42,620 bases of DNA from an uncultured Candidatus Saccharibacteria bacterium (GTDB lineage: Bacteria > Patescibacteriota > Saccharimonadia > Saccharimonadales > Saccharimonadaceae), in the NCBI GenBank assembly GCA_946409745.1, contig CAMJXP010000003.1:1-42620 (forward strand), in the 5' to 3' direction. Shown one piece after another: positions 34,663 to 42,620 of this stretch. Position numbers and translations under genes: made by a program. The notes beneath the pieces were generated by a model that was given only the letters and a program-made list of their open reading frames with translations, ran no database searches and was not told where the DNA came from. Every line of letters begins with the position of its first letter. The stretch's first letter is position 1.

Positions 34663-37600
34663 ATGCCTTTAAACGAGAATCAAAGAAAAGCAGTTGAATA
34701 TCTAGACGGTCCGCTTCTAGTTCTAGCTGGTCCTGGTACTGGTAAAACTCAACTCCTTTCCGAAAAGGTTGCCTATATCTTAAAGCATACGGATACTAAC
34801 CCAGAAAACATCCTCTGTCTAACCTTTACCGATGCTGGTGCGATGAATATGCGCGAGCGCTTAAAAACCGTAATTGGGCAGGACGCTTTAAAGGTGAATA
34901 TCGGTACTTACCATGCGTTTGGCTCTGAAATTCTTGCCCAATATAAGAATTATTCTGAGGATTATAATCGCCAACTTGATTCGCCAATCGACGAAATTAC
35001 CCAGTTTAAGATTATTAAGGATATTCAAGATAATCTCCCGGGCAACGATATTCTGCGTGGCGATAAAGTCAAAGATATTATGGGGGTGATTTCAGAGGCG
35101 AAAAAGGCTGGACTCACCGAAGATGATCTAGTAAAAATCGCCAAGAAAAACATGGAGGATTCCGAGATTTTAAGTAATGCGATTTCGCCGCTACTTCTAA
35201 ATGTAGTTCCATACAAGTTCAAAGAATCACTCGATGGTGCCTATCAGCCGATTCATGAGCTTCTGAAGGATTATTCGGACTTGAAGCCGATTACCAAGAA
35301 TATTGAGCGTTCGATTGCAGCAATGGCTAGAGAGCTGAATGAAGCGATGGCGACAGCCTTAGACAAGGGCAGCGTTGGAGCACTTTCAAAATGGAAAGAC
35401 GATTATTTCGAGAAGGATGAAAAAGGGAATTATCGCTTAAAAGATCGTATCCGTAACAAGAAACTGCTGTCAGTCGCGAATGTCATGAAACAGTATGAGG
35501 ATTATCTAAATGAGAACGGCCTTTTTGATTTTAACGACATGATCGAAGAGGCGGTCCGGATTCTTAACACCGATACCGGCTTCAAGCTAACCCTTGAAGA
35601 GAGATATCAATTCATCTTACTCGATGAGTTCCAGGATACAAACCCGTCACAGTTTGCAATTGTGAAGGCAATTACTGACTACGAAAAGCCAAACATCATG
35701 GCAGTAGGTGATGACGACCAGGCAATTTTCGAATTCCAGGGTGCACTCTCTTCGAATTTATCCGACTATCAGAAGTATTATAGTGCGGAGGTAATTCCAC
35801 TAATCGAGAACTATCGTAGCACACAGGAAGTGCTCGATTTTGCCCGTAAGATTATTAATCAGGCGCCGGATCGGTTTGCGGATAAGGAATTAATTGCGCA
35901 TAAGGAGCCGCTCACTAAGTCCGGCTTACATCGGATTGAATTCCTTTCTTCTGATCAGGAATACGGCTTTGTTGCTGATAAGATTTCGGAGCTCGTGAAA
36001 TCTGGCGTCAAACAAAATGAGATTGCGGTGATTTCTTATAAGACTAAATATTTCGAGCCACTACTGCCTTATCTCAAAGAGCACGAAGAAATCAAGATTG
36101 CTTACGAAAAACGTGATGATTTATTCCTGGATGACAAGATTCACCAGATTATCTCGATTATAAGATACATCGATGAGATGGCGAGACAAAAAGTGCCATC
36201 TGTACAAATTATGGAGATTTTGTCATATCCATTCTTTAAGGTACCGATGGTCGAGGTAATTCGTTTAATTGGGCAAGCAAGAGTCGCCCACGAGTCAGCC
36301 TTTGATTATCTCGCGAAATCCGAAGACGAAGCTGTAGCCGGCGCGATGGCATTTCTGGCTGATTTGGTCGCTAAAACGTTTACCGAACCACTTGATATCA
36401 TCATTGATGCAATTGTAAAGAAGATGGATATCGATAGTCTAGACGCTTACGAACGATTTATATTCTACGACAACCTGGCTTCGCTCAAGGGTAAAATCGC
36501 TAAGCACTTCGGTGAAAAACAACTAAAGGCCAGTGATTTGGTTGAACTTGTGGATGACTACACAAGTGCAAATATGCCGCTAACGGTCACGAGTCCATAC
36601 CGAGACGCCGATGAGGCCGTCCAGATTCTGACTGCGCATAAAGCCAAAGGGCTCGAGTTCGAATACGTCTTCATCTTGACCGCCGATCATTCGGCCTGGG
36701 GCTCCGGTAAAGGCAATAACAATCTTTTGCTCTTGCCAAATAACCTGACGCAAATTCGTCATACCGGTATGACCGATGGCGAGAGAATCCGTATTCTCTA
36801 TGTAGCATTGACTAGAGCAAAACATACGATTTATATTACCAATGCGCTCCATGATTACAATAACAAGGAACAAGATCGTCTTGAATACTTTGCCGAGAAC
36901 ATCGTGAAAGTCGATGGCGAAGAGAAACTAGCATCACCATATCTGCCGTCTGGATTTGGCGAGACGAGATACGCGATTCCATCCGTCGAAGTGCGTGAAA
37001 AGAGTGTTAAGAACTGGGTTTCATCGTATGTCGATAAGACACCAGACGTCAGACTACTCTATAAAGAACGTATTAAGAACTGGAAGATGTCAGCATCGGC
37101 ACTTACTTCATTTATTGATATCGTCTATGCTGGGCCACAGAGCTTCTTTAAGAGCTATGTACTAAATACACCACGTGAGCCAGAAACTGAGTCGCTCGTG
37201 ACGGGCACTTTGATGCACTCGGTATTTGAGGCAGTGACGAACAAAGGCATCTCAAATGATGAAGCAATTCAATTGTTCCTAGAGGAGCTCGATAAATATG
37301 ATGTCGAGAGCCAGATTAAGCAAAAGATCCGCGAAAAAGGCCCAGAATACTTACTTGTAACATTTAACGAATTCGGTGATATTCTAAAAAATGGTGAAGC
37401 CGAAGTTAATCTCGGCCCAGATAAACTCGTGGTTGATGGAATCCCAGTCACAGGCAAGGTTGACCACATCACGATTGACGATGCAAACAAGACAATTGAG
37501 ATTTATGACTTTAAGACTAGCCAATATCATAGTAATAAGTGGCGCTCGCATAATACTCTCTATAAATACATGTTGCAACTCGAATTCTATAAGTTACTTC

Positions 37601-37875
37601 TGAAGAATTCGCCAAGATATTCCAAATACAAGATTGAGAAGGCCCACATCTTATTCGTAATTCCAGATAATGATGGTTTAGTATATGATAAGGAATATAT
37701 CTTTAACGATGATGACGAGGCTGAGTTGCATGCCCTCATGCAAGCCGTCTACAAACAGGTAATGTCGCTCGACTTTATTGATGACCCAGAGCTATTTGTC
37801 GAGCCAAATACCGAGCTTGGTATTAAAGACATCATGAGTTTCATTGAGCTTTTGCTTGCAAAAAGTGCTAAGTAG
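34663..37875 (+). CDS. UvrD/PcrA-family helicase with C-terminal PD-(D/E)XK nuclease domain
   Basis: LAGPGTGKTQLL, DEFQDTNPSQ, GDDDQAIFEFQGA, TAHKAKGLEFEYV, VALTRAK; C-terminal GKVDHI...IEIYDFKTS. Confidence 0.95.
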   Translation: MPLNENQRKAVEYLDGPLLVLAGPGTGKTQLLSEKVAYILKHTDTNPENILCLTFTDAGAMNMRERLKTVIGQDALKVNIGTYHAFGSEILAQYKNYSEDYNRQLDSPIDEITQFKIIKDIQDNLPGNDILRGDKVKDIMGVISEAKKAGLTEDDLVKIAKKNMEDSEILSNAISPLLLNVVPYKFKESLDGAYQPIHELLKDYSDLKPITKNIERSIAAMARELNEAMATALDKGSVGALSKWKDDYFEKDEKGNYRLKDRIRNKKLLSVANVMKQYEDYLNENGLFDFNDMIEEAVRILNTDTGFKLTLEERYQFILLDEFQDTNPSQFAIVKAITDYEKPNIMAVGDDDQAIFEFQGALSSNLSDYQKYYSAEVIPLIENYRSTQEVLDFARKIINQAPDRFADKELIAHKEPLTKSGLHRIEFLSSDQEYGFVADKISELVKSGVKQNEIAVISYKTKYFEPLLPYLKEHEEIKIAYEKRDDLFLDDKIHQIISIIRYIDEMARQKVPSVQIMEILSYPFFKVPMVEVIRLIGQARVAHESAFDYLAKSEDEAVAGAMAFLADLVAKTFTEPLDIIIDAIVKKMDIDSLDAYERFIFYDNLASLKGKIAKHFGEKQLKASDLVELVDDYTSANMPLTVTSPYRDADEAVQILTAHKAKGLEFEYVFILTADHSAWGSGKGNNNLLLLPNNLTQIRHTGMTDGERIRILYVALTRAKHTIYITNALHDYNNKEQDRLEYFAENIVKVDGEEKLASPYLPSGFGETRYAIPSVEVREKSVKNWVSSYVDKTPDVRLLYKERIKNWKMSASALTSFIDIVYAGPQSFFKSYVLNTPREPETESLVTGTLMHSVFEAVTNKGISNDEAIQLFLEELDKYDVESQIKQKIREKGPEYLLVTFNEFGDILKNGEAEVNLGPDKLVVDGIPVTGKVDHITIDDANKTIEIYDFKTSQYHSNKWRSHNTLYKYMLQLEFYKLLLKNSPRYSKYKIEKAHILFVIPDNDGLVYDKEYIFNDDDEAELHALMQAVYKQVMSLDFIDDPELFVEPNTELGIKDIMSFIELLLAKSAK

Positions 37876-37918
37876 TATTAAAATACGGAAAGCACTTTAA
37901 GAAAGGTGGGTGAAATGA

Positions 37919-38101
37919 TTGACCTGGCAATGCGAAAGGTGTGGAAAGCCTTTTCTGACCGAAAGAGAGCGTGATCGTCACCAGATGCAGTGTGGATATA
38001 CTTTTCCTCTTTCAAAATGTCGCCATTGTGACGGCACTGGGGTAACCTATTACGGAGCGAAATGCCCGCATTGCAACGGAAGCGGCCTGAAAAGACCGTA
38101 A
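37919..38101 (+). CDS. Small zinc-finger protein (TTG start)
   Basis: CERCGKPFLTERERDRHQMQC and CRHCDGTG...CPHCNGSG (DnaJ-type CxxCxGxG); AGGTGGG upstream. Confidence 0.65.
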   Translation: MTWQCERCGKPFLTERERDRHQMQCGYTFPLSKCRHCDGTGVTYYGAKCPHCNGSGLKRP

Positions 38102-38110
38102 CACCAACCA

Positions 38111-38137
38111 TGGCAAGACTTAGTTCTTGCCATTTTT
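38111..38137 (+). terminator. Rho-independent terminator
   Basis: TGGCAAGA-CTTAGT-TCTTGCCA followed by TTTTTT. Confidence 0.85.
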
Positions 38138-38165
38138 TATAGAGTATGGTAAAATGTAAAGAATC

Positions 38166-38375
38166 ATGGCAAAAAAGAATAACACTAAGCGTAAACTCGT
38201 AGGCCTCGTTTCTGAGGAGTCTGGTGTTCGTGCTTACTATACCAAGAAGAATACGATGAATACTCCTGATAAGCTAAGCCTTAAAAAGTATGATCCAGTT
38301 CTTCGCAAGCACGTTGTCTTTACTGAAACCAAGAAAAACCTCGGTCGTAACGAAGTCAAGGAAAAGAAGCGCTAA
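38166..38375 (+). CDS. rpmG: 50S ribosomal protein bL33, cysteine-less form
   Basis: [49 protein letters not shown] aligns to L33. Confidence 0.9.
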   Translation: MAKKNNTKRKLVGLVSEESGVRAYYTKKNTMNTPDKLSLKKYDPVLRKHVVFTETKKNLGRNEVKEKKR

Positions 38376-38390
38376 TTAAGTTTAAAATTC

Positions 38391-38413
38391 CCCTCATCCG
38401 AGGGGATTTTTGA
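38391..38413 (+). terminator. Rho-independent terminator after rpmG
   Basis: TCCCCTC-ATCC-GAGGGGA then TTTTT. Confidence 0.85.
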
Positions 38414-38432
38414 TGCATATATATTATATATA

Positions 38433-39638
38433 TTAATACCCGAGGATATTATTGACGCGGTATTCAATATCACGAAGTACATTCATGTAATACATGAAAC
38501 TTTCGTATGGTGAGGCGTAAGCCGAGAAATAAGCGTGGACGTCGCCGTCGTTCCAATATTTCGTACACATAGAATACGGGTGATCAGAAGTTGTCATATA
38601 GCGCCAGTCGGAAATCAGCTGGCCATCCTGAGTCGACAAGATCTGCTCGCGCATACCAAAGATTTGACTCATGGCGGATGATTGCATCGAGTTAGATAGC
38701 CAAGCAGACAAATCGCGTTCAGTATCAGCCCAAGTCACGGTTTCTGGCATTGAGATTTCACCGGCTGGTTCTTCTAGGTCGGCAGCTTCGGATACTGTCA
38801 CAAATTTATTCTCGTATTCTTTAAGCCAGGAATCAATAAAGGTATCCATGAAATCAAAGATGCCGGTATCTTTCCATTGGTGCTCGCCGAAGGTCTCAAA
38901 ATCCATGAAAAGGTTGATAAGATTACCGCGGAGGCAGTCGTCGTCAATCCAGCGTTGGTATTTTGGCACCGTGAGTGGCCATTCAGCCCAAGCGCGGTTC
39001 GAGAAACGGAAAGCGATGTCGTCAGACAAGCGATAGTTCTTGAGTAACAAACGGAGATCTTTGCAGCCAGCTGGACGGTAGACATGATTTGGACTGCGCC
39101 AGCCGAGGATTTTACCCCAACCTTCGGCTAGGATAGCCTTGTAGCCCTGTGATTCGGCCCAGTGAGCGAGCGAATCGTTGTAGGCGAACTCGGTATTACG
39201 GAAGACCTTTGGCGTGACTCCAAATAATCTCTCGATTATACCAGCGTGCATTTTGACTTGATCATTAAATTCGTCGAGATTATAGAAATAAGCTAGCGAG
39301 TGATAATAAGTTTCACCAACGATTTCGGCTTGGCCACGATTTACCATATCACGAATGATATTAATAAGATCTGGTGCCCATTTCTCGGCCTGCTCAAGCC
39401 AAGTACCAGTAATTGAGAAGGAAACCTTGAATTCTGGGTGCTCAACCATGTTTTTGTAGAGCAAATTCAGCATTGGATAGTAGCTTTTGTCGGCTACTTT
39501 ACGGAAAATCCGTTCGTTTGATTGACGACCACTGTAATTATCATAGAAATAATTAGAATTATTGCCAACATCAAAAATCGAGTACTCGCGGTAGCGAATT
39601 GGCTGATGAATGTGTAGGTATAAACAAACTGCTCGCAC
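38433..39638 (-). CDS. Glycoside hydrolase family 57 protein
   Basis: CLYLHIHQPIRYREY, FSITGTWLEQAE, EIVGETYYHSL, FRNTEFAYND (catalytic Glu), FMDFETFGEHQ. Confidence 0.9.
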   Translation of the reverse strand: MRAVCLYLHIHQPIRYREYSIFDVGNNSNYFYDNYSGRQSNERIFRKVADKSYYPMLNLLYKNMVEHPEFKVSFSITGTWLEQAEKWAPDLINIIRDMVNRGQAEIVGETYYHSLAYFYNLDEFNDQVKMHAGIIERLFGVTPKVFRNTEFAYNDSLAHWAESQGYKAILAEGWGKILGWRSPNHVYRPAGCKDLRLLLKNYRLSDDIAFRFSNRAWAEWPLTVPKYQRWIDDDCLRGNLINLFMDFETFGEHQWKDTGIFDFMDTFIDSWLKEYENKFVTVSEAADLEEPAGEISMPETVTWADTERDLSAWLSNSMQSSAMSQIFGMREQILSTQDGQLISDWRYMTTSDHPYSMCTKYWNDGDVHAYFSAYASPYESFMYYMNVLRDIEYRVNNILGY

Positions 39639-39639
39639 C

Positions 39640-40869
39640 CTATTTCCTCTTATGTTTTATTGTATTATTGTAAACCTTGATACATTTTTTTGCAACATCA
39701 TTCCACGAAATTTTGTTGTACTCGTGCTTGACGTTGGTTTGTAATGCCTCGCGAAGCTCTGGGTTTTTTGAGATCGAAACAATCTCGTCGGCGAGCTTTC
39801 GCTCATCCCAGAAATCGTAGGTCATGGCGGACCAAATTACTTCGGCAACGCCAGATTGTTTAGTCAGGATTAGTGCATCGCCGTGGTGAGCGGCTTCCAG
39901 TGCAGTTAATCCAAACGGCTCAGAGATTGAGCTCATCACGAAAATGTCAGAAACAGCATAAATGTCGCGAAGTCTGCGACCGCGAATAAATCCGGTAAAG
40001 ATGACGTTCTTCGAAATACCGAGATCGGCCGCCATTTCGATCAATTCATTTCTTTCTTCGCCATCGCCAGCAAAGACAAAGATTAGCTTTGGATTCTTAG
40101 ATACGGCAAGAGCGGCTGCCTCCATGAGATTGTGCAAACCTTTTTGAACGGTAAAACGTCCAACCGTCGAAACGATTGTGCAGCCATTTTCTTTTTGCTT
40201 AAGTAAGAATTTATAGGTTTGTTCCTGGAATTGATAATCCGAATTCTCGTAATTTTCGTCGAGGGAATTATAGACGACATCAATTTTGCTTAGTGGGATA
40301 TTGTACTTTTGGTGAACGATGCGTTTCGTGGCTTCGGACACTGCGATGATTTTGTCGGCCATCATGAGACCTTCATATTCAATCTCATGGATAATTGGAT
40401 TCCCAGAATGCATGCCGGCACGATCGAATTCGGTTGCGTGGACGTGGGCGATTAGTGGAATATCGTAATTCTTCTTGGCAATCATGCCAGCTTCATAAGT
40501 TAGCCAGTCGTGTGCATGAACGATTTCTGGTTTTTCGTGGTTTGACAGATACTTATCAACATATTCACAGTATGATTTTTGGACGTCGCGGATAGAGATT
40601 AAATCTTGCTTATCGTGAGTTGGAATGATTTTTTCAGTGAGTCTCAGCGATTCATAAGCGCCACCACCATAACGATAAATCGGATCAAGATGAGTAGCAG
40701 AAAGAATATGCATAAACTTAATGTCAGGATGTTCGGCCTCGTAGGGAACGACAAAATCAATATCGACGCCCTGGCGCGACAAAGCCCTTGCCATGTTCAA
40801 GCACGCGACACCAAGTCCTCCACTATTGTGAGGTGGTAGTTCCCAACCTAACATAAGTATTTTCATCAT
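39640..40869 (-). CDS. Glycosyltransferase family 4 (glycogen/starch-synthase-like)
   Basis: MLGWELPPHNSGGLGVA, HAHDW, VGRFTVQKGLHNLMEA, SSISEPFGLTALEAA. Confidence 0.92.
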   Translation of the reverse strand: MMKILMLGWELPPHNSGGLGVACLNMARALSRQGVDIDFVVPYEAEHPDIKFMHILSATHLDPIYRYGGGAYESLRLTEKIIPTHDKQDLISIRDVQKSYCEYVDKYLSNHEKPEIVHAHDWLTYEAGMIAKKNYDIPLIAHVHATEFDRAGMHSGNPIIHEIEYEGLMMADKIIAVSEATKRIVHQKYNIPLSKIDVVYNSLDENYENSDYQFQEQTYKFLLKQKENGCTIVSTVGRFTVQKGLHNLMEAAALAVSKNPKLIFVFAGDGEERNELIEMAADLGISKNVIFTGFIRGRRLRDIYAVSDIFVMSSISEPFGLTALEAAHHGDALILTKQSGVAEVIWSAMTYDFWDERKLADEIVSISKNPELREALQTNVKHEYNKISWNDVAKKCIKVYNNTIKHKRK

Positions 40870-40956
40870 TTATAATTTTAGCACGTTTTATAGTATTTGT
40901 GCTAATTTTTAGTGATTTTTTGCACAAAATATGGTAAAATTAAGTATGTACTTTGT

Positions 40957-41032
40957 AGGGGTGTAGCTCAGTTGGTAGAGCACTGGTCTCCAAAACCAGG
41001 TGTCGCGAGTTCAAGTCTTGCCGCCCCTGCCA
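40957..41032 (+). tRNA. tRNA-Trp (CCA)
   Basis: AGGGGTG/CGCCCCT acceptor, anticodon stem CTGGT/ACCAG with loop CTCCAAA, encoded CCA. Confidence 0.95.
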
Positions 41033-41036
41033 TTTT

Positions 41037-42620
<1,584 letters not shown>

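Overview
Gene-dense window with short intergenic regions and the standard genetic code. Gene content and style suggest a candidate-phylum (Saccharibacteria/TM7-like) genome; that placement is inference. Housekeeping content: CTP synthase (right edge), RF1/PrmC, signal peptidase I, bL33, NrdD/NrdG, GpsA, a UvrD-family helicase, RmuC, an HtrA-type protease, rubrerythrin, and tRNAs Thr(TGT), Val(CAC) and Trp(CCA). Two accessory regions stand out. (1) At about 23.3-27.1 kb, next to tRNA-Val, a large membrane-anchored FISUMP-type surface protein carries two equal-length tandem domains. Their C-terminal ~120 bp differ at 14 codons, all nonsynonymous, almost entirely at positions 1 and 2 and in a pattern explained by A->N changes of AAY-like codons. 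This is the signature of diversity-generating retroelement (DGR) variable repeats, with invariant 3' ends and a perfect 10-bp hairpin downstream. No reverse transcriptase or template repeat lies in this window. (2) At about 3.3-9.6 kb, an operon encodes a kinase-like protein, a VWA protein, a divergent adenylosuccinate-synthetase homologue and a helix-hairpin-helix protein. It is transcribed divergently from an SPFH/flotillin-like gene, through back-to-back near-consensus promoters. It may be an undescribed nucleotide/membrane-linked system. Other observations: a tandem NrdR-box pair upstream of nrdD, several apparently leaderless promoter-ATG arrangements, a cysteine-less bL33, and a lysine-rich histone-like tail on a membrane protein.
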